This document shows, in pieces, positions 7,122-16,386 of a stretch of DNA of 40,409 bases. A program made the translations under genes and the position numbers. Numbering within the stretch: position 1 is the first letter of the stretch; the number at the start of each line of letters is the position of its first letter. The stretch is taken from contig NZ_JABGCI010000018.1 in assembly GCF_019799905.1 (NCBI RefSeq), positions 1 to 40,409 on the forward strand, in the 5' to 3' direction. Under the pieces are notes generated by a model. The model was not told the origin of the DNA. It did not search any database and saw only the letters and a program-made list of their open reading frames with translations. This DNA is from Trujillonella endophytica. GTDB lineage: Bacteria; Actinomycetota; Actinomycetes; Mycobacteriales; Geodermatophilaceae.

Positions 7122-7946
7122 TCAGCGGACGAGCGCGCCCGCGTCGACCGGGAGCGCGACGCCGGTGACGAACCGGGCCTCCTCCGAGGCGAGGAACAGC
7201 ACGGCGTTGCTCACGTCGTCCGGCTGGACCCAACCGGTGTCCAGGGCGTGCATGCCCCGCATGATGTCGACGACGTCCTCGCGGCCGGGGGATTCCAGGT
7301 CCGGCCGGAACAGCCGGTAGATCGCGTCGTTGAACAGCAGGGGCGTGTCGACGTTGGTCGGGTTGACGCAGTTGACCCGGATGCCCTGCGGAGCCACCTC
7401 GTTGGCCAGCGCCCGCATGATCCCCATGAGGCCGTGCTTGGCCGCGGTGTAGTGGGTGTTGTTCGGCAGCCCCTTGGCCGAGGCGATCGATCCGGTGAGG
7501 ACGATCGACGCCCCCGCCGACAGGTGCGGCAGGGCCGCCCGGATCGTCTTGAAGACGCCGGTGAGGTTGATGTCGATCATGTCCTGCCACGTCTCGTCGG
7601 ACATCTCCGCCATCGGCGCGCTGCCACCGACGCCCGCGTTGGCCACCACCACGTCGAGCCGGCCGAGCTCGGCGACCCCGCGGTCGACCAGCTCGCGCAG
7701 AGCCGCACCGTCGCGGACGTCGACGCGCCCCGCGACGGCGCGCCGGTCCTCGGCCTCGACCAGGCGGACCGTCTCGGCGAGGTCGGCCTCGGTCGCCAGG
7801 GCGTAGCCCACGGTGGCGACGTCGGCGCAGGCGTCGGCCAGCACGACGTCGGCGCCCTCCCGCGCCAGCCGGACCGCGTGGTTGCGCCCCTGCCCCCGGG
7901 CCGCGCCGGTGACGAGGGCGACCTTCCCCTGGAACCGCTGGTGCAC
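7122..7946 (-). CDS. Mycofactocin-coupled SDR oxidoreductase
   Basis: A 274-residue SDR of the mycofactocin-linked type: cofactor loop TGAARGQG (13-20), D38, insertion LAETVRLVEAEDRR (56-69), NAG near 103, and catalytic Ser153, Tyr166, Lys170. It would oxidise an alcohol with a tightly held NAD and mycofactocin as acceptor. It lies 40 bp behind the sugar-type ABC ATPase and ends at the 7071-7105 terminator, so it is the last gene of the importer operon. This suggests that the imported compound, or an early product, is its substrate. The start ATG (7946) fits the family's N-terminus (QGKVALVTG). Confidence 0.9.
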   Translation of the reverse strand: MHQRFQGKVALVTGAARGQGRNHAVRLAREGADVVLADACADVATVGYALATEADLAETVRLVEAEDRRAVAGRVDVRDGAALRELVDRGVAELGRLDVVVANAGVGGSAPMAEMSDETWQDMIDINLTGVFKTIRAALPHLSAGASIVLTGSIASAKGLPNNTHYTAAKHGLMGIMRALANEVAPQGIRVNCVNPTNVDTPLLFNDAIYRLFRPDLESPGREDVVDIMRGMHALDTGWVQPDDVSNAVLFLASEEARFVTGVALPVDAGALVR

Positions 7947-7986
7947 GTGCTCTCCCCTCTCGCCGGCCGCACGGTGCGGCCGGACC

Positions 7987-9539
<1,553 letters not shown>

Positions 9540-9543
<4 letters not shown>

Positions 9544-10613
9544 GCGTGCTTCCGCTCGAGCCGGCTGATGAGCATGGCGGCGATCAGCACGACGCCCTGG
9601 ATGATGTTGATCCACGCGGTGGCGATCTGGAGCATCTGCAGACCGGTCTGGATCACGCCGAGGAACAGCACCGCGACGACCGTGCCGGGGACGTTGAACG
9701 TCCCGGGCCGGAAGGTCGCCGAGCCCAGGAACGCCGCCGCGTAGGCCGGCAGCAGGAACGGCACGCCGGCGTTCGGCTGCGAGGAGCCGCCCTGGGCCGT
9801 GATCAGGATGCCGGTGATCACGGCCGCGACCGCGACGATGACGAAGCCGAGCACGCGCAGCCGCTTCACCGAGACGCCGGCGAAGCGGGCGGCGTCCGGG
9901 TTCCCCCCGACGGCGTAGATGCGCCGGCCCGTCTCGGTCTGCTCCAGGAACAGGTACATGAGGACGGCGACCAGCAGGGCCAGCCAGATCTGGATGTTCA
10001 CGCCGAGGATCGCGTCGCTCTGCCCGAGGTCCTTATAGCCCTGCGGGACCCCGCTGAACAGCGTCTGCTGGTTGGTGAACAGGTACTCGACGCCGAGCAG
10101 GATGACGCCCATGGCGAGGGTCTGGACGAACGACGAGGCCCCGAGGTAGGCGATGAAGACGCCGTTGACGAGGCCGACCAGGAGGCCGATGCCGAGCGCG
10201 AGGAGCACCGCGACGGGCCAGGCCACCCCGTGCAGGGTGATGAGGGCCAGGGCCGACGCCCCACCGAGGCCGACCATGGCGCCGATCGAGAGGTCGAACT
10301 CCCCGAGCGCGAGCGGGACCGTGAGCCCGATGGCGAGGATCGCCGGGGCCGCGGCCTGCTGCAGGATCGCGTTGAGGTTGTTGGTGGTCAGGAAGGTGTC
10401 GGGGCGGGCGATGCCGAACGCCACGATCACGAGCAGGAGCGCGACCAGCACGCCTCCGCGGGCCACGACCTGGACCCACCCGGGACGTCCACGGCCCGGC
10501 GGGCGGACACCCCCGCCCGCCCCCTTCGGCCCGGTGGCCGGTCTCGCCGCGGTGCCCGCGCCCACGAGTCCGGGGTCCCCCCCGGCCGGTGCGTCCGTCT
10601 GTCCTGTCGCCAC
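9540..10613 (-). CDS. Sugar-type ABC importer permease (RbsC-like)
   Basis: 357 residues with about ten hydrophobic segments, typical of the BPD_transp_2 family of RbsC/XylH permeases. Diagnostic stretches are ALGEFDLSIGAMVGLGG, the usual GGIDLS-like motif (here G-E-F-D-L-S), and RFAGVSVKRLRVLGFV in the coupling loop. I chose the GTG at 10613 because GAGGAG lies seven bases upstream and the first membrane segment follows after a Gly/Pro-rich leader of about 50 residues. The longer frame upstream runs into the binding-protein gene in a wrong frame and has no membrane character. It is coupled to the ATPase by ATGA. Confidence 0.88.
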
Positions 10614-10651
10614 TGCTGCTCCTCGACGGGCTGGTCCCTCGACGGGATGGA

Positions 10652-10683
10652 CCCGGGGTGCGGCCGGACGGCCGCACCCCGGG
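10652..10683 (-). terminator. Intercistronic hairpin between binding protein and permease
   Basis: A perfect 14-bp stem CCCGGGGTGCGGCC (10652-10665) / GGCCGCACCCCGGG (10670-10683) with loop GGAC, directly behind the binding-protein stop. Such hairpins partly stop transcription or protect the 3' end, giving excess binding protein. No U-run is present. Confidence 0.65.
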
Positions 10684-10693
10684 GGTTGGGCTG

Positions 10694-11878
10694 CTACTCC
10701 GAGAGGTTGGTGAACTCGGTGGACCACTTCGTGGTGAAGAAGCCCTCGAAGTCCACCGGCGGCGGGGCGAGCTCGCCCTCGTCGGGCAGGTTCTCGGCGT
10801 CGACGACGAAGTTCTGCCAGAACTCCAGGCCGTCGCCGTAGTCCGGCCGCGGCTCCGTCGAGATGGGCGTGTCCCGCCCGAAGAACTCGGCCAGCTGGTC
10901 CATGGCCACCCAGGCGATCCACTCGTGGGTGTTCTCCGCCGCGGCGTCCACCTGACCGGCCCGGATGAGGTCGATGGTCGGGAGGTTGGCGTAGAAGGTC
11001 AGGATCATCGGCCGCTCCGGGAACTGGGCGCCCGGCCGCAGCACCTGCATGGCCTGCGCGGCCCCGATCTCGGAACCGGAGAAGGTCAGGTAGTAGGCCT
11101 GGATGTCGGGGTTGCCGTTGAGCGACGACGAGACCGCCTGCTGCGCGCCGGGGATCAGGTTGGCGGCGTCGGCGTCGAACGTGTCCCCGATCGTCACGTC
11201 AGTGCCCTCCAGCGACGTGTCGAGTCCCTCGAGCCGCTGGATGACGAAGTCGGCCTGGAAGGTCTGCGTGGCGATCTCCCCGCCGTCGGGCAGCTCCTCG
11301 ACCAGCCAGTCGCCGAGCACCTCGCCGAACTGGGCCTCGTCCGGGTAGATGGAGCCGTCGAACAGGTCCTCCTGGCCGATGAAGCCGCCGATGTTGATCA
11401 CCGGGATGCCGGCCGCCTCGGCCTGGGTGAGGGCCGGCGCGATGGACGACTGCGGCATGCCGTTGGTCAGGATCGCCGCCACGCCGGTGTTGACGAAGTT
11501 CGTCGCGCAGGTGAGCTGACCCTGCGGCGTGGACTGGCCGTCGCACACCTCGACGTCCCACCCGAGCGCGGCCGCGGCGTTCTGCACGCCCTGCGTCAGG
11601 CGGGCGGAGATCGGGATGGCCTCGCCGTAGGAGATGTAGCCGATCGTCTGCGTGGGCAGCTCGACCGGCTCGCCCGCGGCCTCCGCCGCGCTCGTGGCGG
11701 CCTCCTCGATCTCGGGGGTGAGCTCCAGGACCGGCAGGTCGCCCAGTCGCCCGCCGGAGGAGGAGGAGCCGCCGCCACCCCCGCTGCTCTCCGACCCCCC
11801 GTCGTCCGAGTCGGAGCAGGCGGCGGTCAGCAACAGGGCCGCTACGGCGGTGCCGGCGACGAGGGAACGCGATCTCAT
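10694..11878 (-). CDS. Sugar-type ABC importer substrate-binding lipoprotein
   Basis: A 394-residue lipoprotein: n-region MRSRS, hydrophobic core, and lipobox LTAAC with Cys21, followed by a Ser/Gly linker (residues 30-46) that tethers it to the membrane surface. The rest has the periplasmic-binding-protein type 1 fold (Peripla_BP_4): a GQSTPQGQLTCATNFVNTGVAAILTNGM region, VINIGGF, and a hinge GQVDAAAENTHEWIAWVAMDQL. The ATG at 11878 is chosen because it opens the signal peptide; the in-frame ATG at 12022 adds a non-signal stretch. Promoter TTGACA-N18-TTAGAT lies 143-172 bases upstream. Ligand unknown; sequence is far from the classical ribose-binding form, so a non-sugar ligand is possible. 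Confidence 0.9.
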   Translation of the reverse strand: MRSRSLVAGTAVAALLLTAACSDSDDGGSESSGGGGGSSSSGGRLGDLPVLELTPEIEEAATSAAEAAGEPVELPTQTIGYISYGEAIPISARLTQGVQNAAAALGWDVEVCDGQSTPQGQLTCATNFVNTGVAAILTNGMPQSSIAPALTQAEAAGIPVINIGGFIGQEDLFDGSIYPDEAQFGEVLGDWLVEELPDGGEIATQTFQADFVIQRLEGLDTSLEGTDVTIGDTFDADAANLIPGAQQAVSSSLNGNPDIQAYYLTFSGSEIGAAQAMQVLRPGAQFPERPMILTFYANLPTIDLIRAGQVDAAAENTHEWIAWVAMDQLAEFFGRDTPISTEPRPDYGDGLEFWQNFVVDAENLPDEGELAPPPVDFEGFFTTKWSTEFTNLSE

Positions 11879-12020
11879 GGGCGTGGTCTCCGATTCGGAC
11901 GAGTGCGGCGGTGCAGTCGTGGTGCGGTGGAGCCACGCCGGTCGGCGGGTCGTCCCGGGCGGGGGACGGCGGCACGGGACCGGCGGATGCGACGTGGTTG
12001 TGACGTGGATAACGATGCGC

Positions 12021-12050
12021 ATCTAATGCAGGGTTGGTGGCCGCTGTCAA
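12021..12050 (-). promoter_or_regulatory. Promoter of sugar-type importer operon
   Basis: On the minus strand TTGACA (12050-12045) is followed after 18 bases by TTAGAT (12026-12021), close to the consensus for the housekeeping sigma factor. AACCCTGCATTAGAT (12035-12021) is the shared element and covers the -10. The ten-base palindrome GATGCGCATC overlaps the expected start. Confidence 0.65.
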
Positions 12051-12137
12051 TGGACCGGCTCCACTGAGACGGCACCGTGATCCGGTACCGGTGCGTGTCG
12101 GCGGCGCCTTGCGCACGCCCGGGGACTGGCGTCCGGA

Positions 12138-12155
12138 GTCAAACATGCATATGGT
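12138..12155 (+). promoter_or_regulatory. Promoter element of the ligase-MaoC-thioesterase operon
   Basis: GTCAAACATGCATATGGT; TATGGT at 12150-12155 is a TANNNT-type -10. It closely resembles the element at 5162-5175 (TGCATATGGT identical) and lies 59 bases before the ligase ATG. Confidence 0.5.
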
Positions 12156-12214
12156 TCGCCCAGTCACATGCGCTGTGGGGCCGGTCACAGCCCACCGAGA
12201 CGAGAGAGGGTCAC

Positions 12215-13768
12215 ATGAACCAGGGACTGATCCCCGCCAAGTGGGCCGCACTGACCCCGCGGAACGAGGCCGTCATCGACGTGCCGAACAACCGGCGCCT
12301 CACCTACGCCGAGTTCGACGCCCTCGTCCGCCGCCTGGCCAACGGCCTGCGCGGCCTCGGGCTGGAGAAGGGCGACCGGTTCGGCGTCCTCTCGCGCAAC
12401 TGCGCCGAGTTCATGGCGCTCTACTTCGCCGCCGGCCGGTCCGGGCTCGTGCTGCAGCCGCTGAACTGGCGCCTGGCCGGCGAGGAGCTCGCCACGATCG
12501 TCCGGGACGCGTCACCCAAGGTGATCATCAGCCAGGACGAGTTCGGGGAGGCGATCGAGCAGCTGCAGCGGGACGTCGACGTCCCGAACTGGCTGCAGTT
12601 CGGGGAGAAGAGCGACGGCACGTTCGCGCAGTTCGTGGAGTCCGCGAGCGACGACGAGCCCCTCTGGGTCTCCTCCGTGCTCGACGACGACCCGTTCTTC
12701 ATCCTCTACACCGGCGGCACCACCGGGAAGAGCAAGGGCGCCATGCACACCCACCGCAGCGCGGGGGCGATGATGCTGGCGCAGACCGTGGCCGAGCGGA
12801 TCGTGCCCACCGACGTCTACATGCTGACCGGGCAGATGTACCACATCCCGATCGTGCTGGCGATGAACTACAACCGGCACGGCTGCCCGCTGGTCCTGGT
12901 CAACTTCGAGGCCAAGCAGGCCCTCGAGGTCATCCAGGAGGAGAAGGTCTCGGCCTTCCTCGGCATCACCACGATGATCAACTGGATGATGGCGGTCCCG
13001 GACTTCGCCAGCTACGACCTGTCCAGCCTGCGCAACTTCCAGTACGGCGGCGGACCCATGCCCTCGTCGGTCGTGCGCGCGGCGATGGACAACTTCCCGT
13101 GCACGATGATCCAGGGCTACGGGCAGACCGAGGGCGCGGGGATGACCTTCCTCTCGCAGGAGGACCACATCAACGCCGTCAACGGCATCCACCCGGAGCG
13201 GCTGCGGTCCTGCGGCCGGGAGGGCTTCACCGCCCAGATCCGGGTCGTCGACGAGAGAGGCCACGACGTCCCGCAGGACGGGAGGACCGCCGGGCAGATC
13301 GTCGTCCGCGGCGAGCAGAACATGATCGGCTACCTCAACCAGCCGGAGCTGACCGCGCAGACCATCCACGACGGGTGGATGTGGACCGGCGACATGGCGA
13401 CCTGGGACGAGGACCGCTACGTCTTCATCGTCGACCGCGCCAAGGACATGATCATCTCCGGCGGCGAGAACATCTACTCGGTGCAGGTCGAGGAGGCCAT
13501 CAACCAGCACCCGGCCGTGCTCGAGTGCGCCGTGTTCGGCGTCCCCGACGACGAGTGGGGCGAGACGGTCAAGGCCGTCGTCGTCCTCAAGCCGGGCCAG
13601 ACGGCCAGCGAGCAGGAGATCATCGACGAGGCCAAGAAGCACCTGGCGAGCTACCAGAAGCCGCGCTCGGTGGACTTCGTCGGCGAGCTGCCCAAGGCCC
13701 CGACCGGCAAGATCCTCAAGCGGAACCTGCGTGACCCGTACTGGGCCGACCGCGACCGGGGGGTCTGA
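12215..13768 (+). CDS. AMP-forming acyl-CoA synthetase
   Basis: 517 residues of the ANL adenylating family. Seen are the P-loop YTGGTTGKSKG (166-176), the adenine motif YGQTEGAG, the hinge region TGDMATWDED...IVDRAKDMIISGGENIYSVQVE, and C-terminal catalytic Lys499 in PTGKILKRN. It would activate a carboxylic acid with ATP and CoA to an acyl-CoA. ATG 12215 follows GAGAGAGGG. It heads five coupled genes: its TGA is followed without a gap by the GTG of the next gene. Sequence places it with medium-chain/aryl FadD-like ligases, but acid specificity cannot be read. Confidence 0.9.
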   Translation: MNQGLIPAKWAALTPRNEAVIDVPNNRRLTYAEFDALVRRLANGLRGLGLEKGDRFGVLSRNCAEFMALYFAAGRSGLVLQPLNWRLAGEELATIVRDASPKVIISQDEFGEAIEQLQRDVDVPNWLQFGEKSDGTFAQFVESASDDEPLWVSSVLDDDPFFILYTGGTTGKSKGAMHTHRSAGAMMLAQTVAERIVPTDVYMLTGQMYHIPIVLAMNYNRHGCPLVLVNFEAKQALEVIQEEKVSAFLGITTMINWMMAVPDFASYDLSSLRNFQYGGGPMPSSVVRAAMDNFPCTMIQGYGQTEGAGMTFLSQEDHINAVNGIHPERLRSCGREGFTAQIRVVDERGHDVPQDGRTAGQIVVRGEQNMIGYLNQPELTAQTIHDGWMWTGDMATWDEDRYVFIVDRAKDMIISGGENIYSVQVEEAINQHPAVLECAVFGVPDDEWGETVKAVVVLKPGQTASEQEIIDEAKKHLASYQKPRSVDFVGELPKAPTGKILKRNLRDPYWADRDRGV

Positions 13769-14245
13769 GTGGGCTTCGCCGAGGCGGATCTCGACGGACA
13801 GGTGGGCCGGGCCTTCCCGGGCGGGACGTACACCGTCTCCCCCTGGCGGGCCTGGCTCCTGGCCGACACGGTGCTCGCCGACCCGCCGTCGCTGCAGGCC
13901 GGCGGCGAGCAGGTGGCCCACCCGCTCTTCGCGTGGATGGCGGCCACCGGCGCCATGGGCATCACCTGGGACGAGCTGTTCTCCTGGTTCGGCGCCACGG
14001 CCGCCGACGGGCCGGTGTTCGGCGAGCACGAGACGACGCTGCACCGGCCGCTGCGGGTGGGCGCGAGCTACCGGGTGAGCGGCGGCATCGTGTCGGCGCA
14101 GCGCAAGGTCGGCCGCCGCACCGGCGCGTTCGACATCGTGGGCTACTCGATGGACCTGCACGACGCCACCCCGGACGACGGCAGGGCCGGCGCCCACGTG
14201 GCCACCTGCTGGAACTCGATCGTCTTCCCCCGGAGGGACGCATGA
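13769..14245 (+). CDS. MaoC-like hydratase subunit, N-terminal (FAS1-type) half
   Basis: A 158-residue hotdog protein that lacks the hydratase D-x4-H motif and matches the FAS1-like N-terminal half of two-domain MaoC hydratases: the SPWRAWLLADTVLADPP start, central GITWDELFSWFG, then EHETTLHRPLRVGASYRVSGGIVSAQRKVGRRTGAFDIV strand block. In known split systems (for example HadA-HadB or ChsH1-ChsH2) this half binds substrate and pairs with a catalytic half. GTG 13769 begins right after the ligase stop, and the TGA overlaps the ATG of the catalytic partner. Function as a heteromeric enoyl-CoA hydratase is inference from that pairing. Confidence 0.75.
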   Translation: MGFAEADLDGQVGRAFPGGTYTVSPWRAWLLADTVLADPPSLQAGGEQVAHPLFAWMAATGAMGITWDELFSWFGATAADGPVFGEHETTLHRPLRVGASYRVSGGIVSAQRKVGRRTGAFDIVGYSMDLHDATPDDGRAGAHVATCWNSIVFPRRDA

Positions 14246-14670
14246 CCGCCGCGGCCGTCGAGGTCGGCACCGAGCTGCCGGGGTACGAGGTGCCCTCGGT
14301 CAGCGCCGAGAAGATGAAGACGATGGCCGCGCTGCTGTCGGACCCGACCGCGATCCACTGGGACGTCGAGACGCTGCAGGCCCTCGGCATGGGCGACCGT
14401 CCGATCAACCAGGGCCCGCTCAACATGGGCTACGTCATGAACGCCGTGACCGCCTGGGCCGGCGGCCCCGACCGGCTCCGGCGGCTGCGGGTCCGGTTCC
14501 TCGGCAACGTGCTGGCCGGCCACCACCTGCGGGTGCGCGCCACGGTCACCGCGCTGCGCGAGGAGGACGGCGCCCGGCTGGCCGACTGCGACGTCGTCCT
14601 CGAGGTCGTCGACGGCGGGGTGGGCGGGGAGGCGGTCGTCTCCGGGACGGCGACGGTGGTGCTCTCGTGA
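14242..14670 (+). CDS. MaoC-like enoyl-CoA hydratase, catalytic subunit
   Basis: A 142-residue hotdog-fold hydratase with the R-specific hydratase motif DPTAIHWD: Asp34 and His39 are the D-x4-H catalytic pair. INQGPLNMGYVMNAVTAW follows in the long hotdog helix. It would add water to a trans-2-enoyl-CoA. It pairs with the FAS1-like subunit just upstream (ATGA overlap) and overlaps the thioesterase gene downstream (GTGA). The ATG has GGAGGGACGC before it. Size and motif fit the small catalytic subunit of split MaoC enzymes that handle bulky acyl groups. Confidence 0.85.
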   Translation: MTAAAVEVGTELPGYEVPSVSAEKMKTMAALLSDPTAIHWDVETLQALGMGDRPINQGPLNMGYVMNAVTAWAGGPDRLRRLRVRFLGNVLAGHHLRVRATVTALREEDGARLADCDVVLEVVDGGVGGEAVVSGTATVVLS

Positions 14671-15089
14671 GCGACTCCCCGCTGAGCTTCCAGTTGTCCT
14701 ACGGCGACTGCGACACCGTGGGCATCGCCTACTTCGCCATCTACTACCCGTGGATGGAGCGGGCCTACAGCACCTGGCTGTACTCCCATGGGCTGCGGTC
14801 CGGCGAGCTCGCCGAGCAGCACGGGTTCATGACCGTGGGCGTGCACTCCGAGTGCACGTACAGGGCCATGGTGCGGGTCTTCGACGAGCTGACCGTGCGG
14901 CTGGTCCTCGACCGCGTCGGGTCGTCGTCCTACACCGTCGGGTTCGACTTCCTGCGCGGCGACGAGGTGGTCACCCACGGCACGATGACGTTCGTCTGCC
15001 GGACCACCGACGGCGGCAAGGCGACGATCCCCGCCGTGCTCATGGACGTCCTGCGCACGCTGCCCACCCCGGAGGGGGCCGCGGCGTGA
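14667..15089 (+). CDS. 4HBT-type hotdog acyl-CoA thioesterase
   Basis: 140 residues. The N-terminal motif SYGDCDTVGIAYFAIYYPWM fits the 4-hydroxybenzoyl-CoA thioesterase group, in which the Asp of D-x-D-x-x-G (here D14/D16) helps hydrolyse the thioester. The rest is a single hotdog domain (ECTYRAMVRVFDELTVRLVL). It would release a free acid from an acyl-CoA, possibly to recover CoA or to set up export or a further oxidation. GTG 14667 overlaps the hydratase stop and its own stop overlaps the next GTG, so synthesis is coupled through the unit. Confidence 0.85.
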   Translation: MSDSPLSFQLSYGDCDTVGIAYFAIYYPWMERAYSTWLYSHGLRSGELAEQHGFMTVGVHSECTYRAMVRVFDELTVRLVLDRVGSSSYTVGFDFLRGDEVVTHGTMTFVCRTTDGGKATIPAVLMDVLRTLPTPEGAAA

Positions 15090-15682
15090 GCCTGGACCTG
15101 CCGGCCGTCACCGCCGCGCTGACCACCGTGCCGGAGCTGCCCGGGCAGGACTGGGCGGCGCTGGCGCGGGTGGTGCGGGAGCAGGCCGACCTGCAGGCGA
15201 TCCGCGACCTGGGCGTGCTCTACGCCCGCGCCGTCGACGACCACGCGATCGACGCGCTCGTGGCGATGTACACGCCCGACGGCGTCTTCGAGCGCCGCGG
15301 GGTGCCCGCGGCCGGGGCGGCGGCGATCCGCGCCGCCTACGTGGCCAGCTTCGACACGTACCGGACCATGCTGCACACCGCCCACCCCGGCGTGGTGCAC
15401 CTGCACGGCGACGGGACGGCGGCGGGCTGGTCGCACGGGCACGCGGAGCTGGCCACCCGCCGGACGCTGGTCCAGGCCTCCTACCGCTACGAGGACGCCT
15501 ACCGCTACGTCGACGGCCGGTGGCTGTTCGCCCGGCGGTCGATCACCTTCATGTACGCCGTCCCGGCCGACCGGATGGCCGCCAGCTTCGGCAGCGCCGA
15601 GCGGATGCGCTGGCCCGGCACCGAGCCGGAGACGGCCGACTACCCGGAGACGGCGCCGACCTGGGACACCTACCGCGGCTGA
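15086..15682 (+). CDS. SnoaL-like protein (larger form)
   Basis: 198 residues, SnoaL/NTF2-like: after a leader of about 35 residues comes LQAIRDLGVLYARAVDDHAIDALVAMYTPDGVFERRG, the typical helix-helix-strand start with paired acids, then HLHGDGTAAGWSHGHAEL and a C-terminal WLFARRSITFMYAV strand. It resembles the group annotated as nuclear transport factor 2 family or ring-hydroxylating-dioxygenase beta-like proteins found in catabolic clusters. GTG 15086 overlaps the thioesterase TGA. It ends the five-gene unit; a convergent acetyltransferase gene follows after 53 bp. Likely a small-molecule isomerase or hydratase, but this is inference. Confidence 0.7.
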   Translation: MSLDLPAVTAALTTVPELPGQDWAALARVVREQADLQAIRDLGVLYARAVDDHAIDALVAMYTPDGVFERRGVPAAGAAAIRAAYVASFDTYRTMLHTAHPGVVHLHGDGTAAGWSHGHAELATRRTLVQASYRYEDAYRYVDGRWLFARRSITFMYAVPADRMAASFGSAERMRWPGTEPETADYPETAPTWDTYRG

Positions 15683-15735
15683 GCCGCGACCGGCCCGCGC
15701 CGCACCGCGTGACCCCGGCGGCGGACGGCGCCTGC

Positions 15736-16302
15736 TCAGGCCTCCCGGCGTGGCGCCGGCGTCAGGGTCCGGCGCTCGACCTGTCCCGGGCCGGTCACGA
15801 CGGTCAGCGGTGGCACGTCCCGGGCGACGACGGCACCGGCCCCGACGACCGAGTCGTGCCCGATCGTCACCCCGGGCAGCACGGTGGCCGCGGCGCCGAT
15901 CCAGACGTCGGCCTCGATGACGATCGGCGCGACGGTGAGGGCCTCGTACCGCTCGGCGGGCTCGACCGGGTGTCCCTCGGTGACCAGGGTGACCCGCGGG
16001 GAGATCATCGTCCGGTCGCCGATGGTGATCCCGCCGAGGTCGAGGAACGTGCAGCCCTGACCCACGAAAGTCCGCTCGCCGAGCGAGATCCCGAGGCCGT
16101 GCGTGCACGAGAACGGCGGGTGCACGAGCGCCGTCTCCGGCAGCGGGGCGCCGAAGAGCTCGCCGAGCAGCGCCCGGCGTGCGGCGACCTCACCGAAGGG
16201 CAGCGCGTTCAGCCGCGAGGTGAGCTCCATGGCCACCTGGATGCGGCCGGAGAGCTCCCGCCACTCGGGCGAGCGGGTCGGGATGCGTCGCTCCTCCAGC
16301 AC
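15736..16302 (-). CDS. Maltose/galactoside-type O-acetyltransferase
   Basis: A 188-residue left-handed beta-helix acyltransferase of the LacA/Maa group. It has an N-terminal helical segment (RIQVAMELTSRLNALPFGE), hexapeptide repeats (LGERTFVGQGCTFLDLGGITIGDRTMISPRVTL), the loop with catalytic His in VTEGHPVEP, and the last coils DVWIGAAATVLPGVTIGHDSVVGAGAVVARDVP. It would move acetyl from acetyl-CoA to a hydroxyl of a sugar-like or other alcohol substrate. The GTG at 16302 is the likely start because it supplies the usual N-terminal helices. It is the last of the minus-strand genes here; why an acetyltransferase sits in a catabolic operon is unclear. It might remove excess hydroxylated substrate. 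Confidence 0.82.
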   Translation of the reverse strand: MLEERRIPTRSPEWRELSGRIQVAMELTSRLNALPFGEVAARRALLGELFGAPLPETALVHPPFSCTHGLGISLGERTFVGQGCTFLDLGGITIGDRTMISPRVTLVTEGHPVEPAERYEALTVAPIVIEADVWIGAAATVLPGVTIGHDSVVGAGAVVARDVPPLTVVTGPGQVERRTLTPAPRREA

Positions 16303-16386
16303 GGCGGCGATGCTCGCACGCGGCGCCGACGGGACCCGTGCGTCGGGATGGCGACCGCACGCGGCGGTGCCGTGCAGCGCCGGGCG

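Larger units (their letters stand above)
11879..12214. other. 336-bp divergent control region, no gene
   Basis: No coding frame is supported. The region holds the start zones of two diverging operons: the importer's strong promoter at 12021-12050 (minus) and the ligase promoter with the shared element near 12142-12155 (plus). About 135 bases of 5' leader precede the binding-protein ATG; I see no known riboswitch fold in them. GATGCGCATC at 12014-12023 is a ten-base palindrome with a central CG next to the minus -10, of the kind bound by LacI-family proteins. Confidence 0.6.

Noticed and set aside
9544..9615. Upstream ATG for the sugar-type ATPase
   Set aside because: The extension lies inside the permease gene and has no family similarity; ATG 9543 gives the normal overlap.
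11879..12022. N-terminal extension of the sugar-type binding protein from ATG 12022
   Set aside because: It would precede the lipoprotein signal peptide with Pro/Arg-rich sequence and starts at the predicted transcription start.
15674..15688. Palindrome CGCGGCTGAGCCGCG after the SnoaL gene as a terminator
   Set aside because: The stem overlaps the stop codon and leaves a one-base loop, so only a weak hairpin could form.
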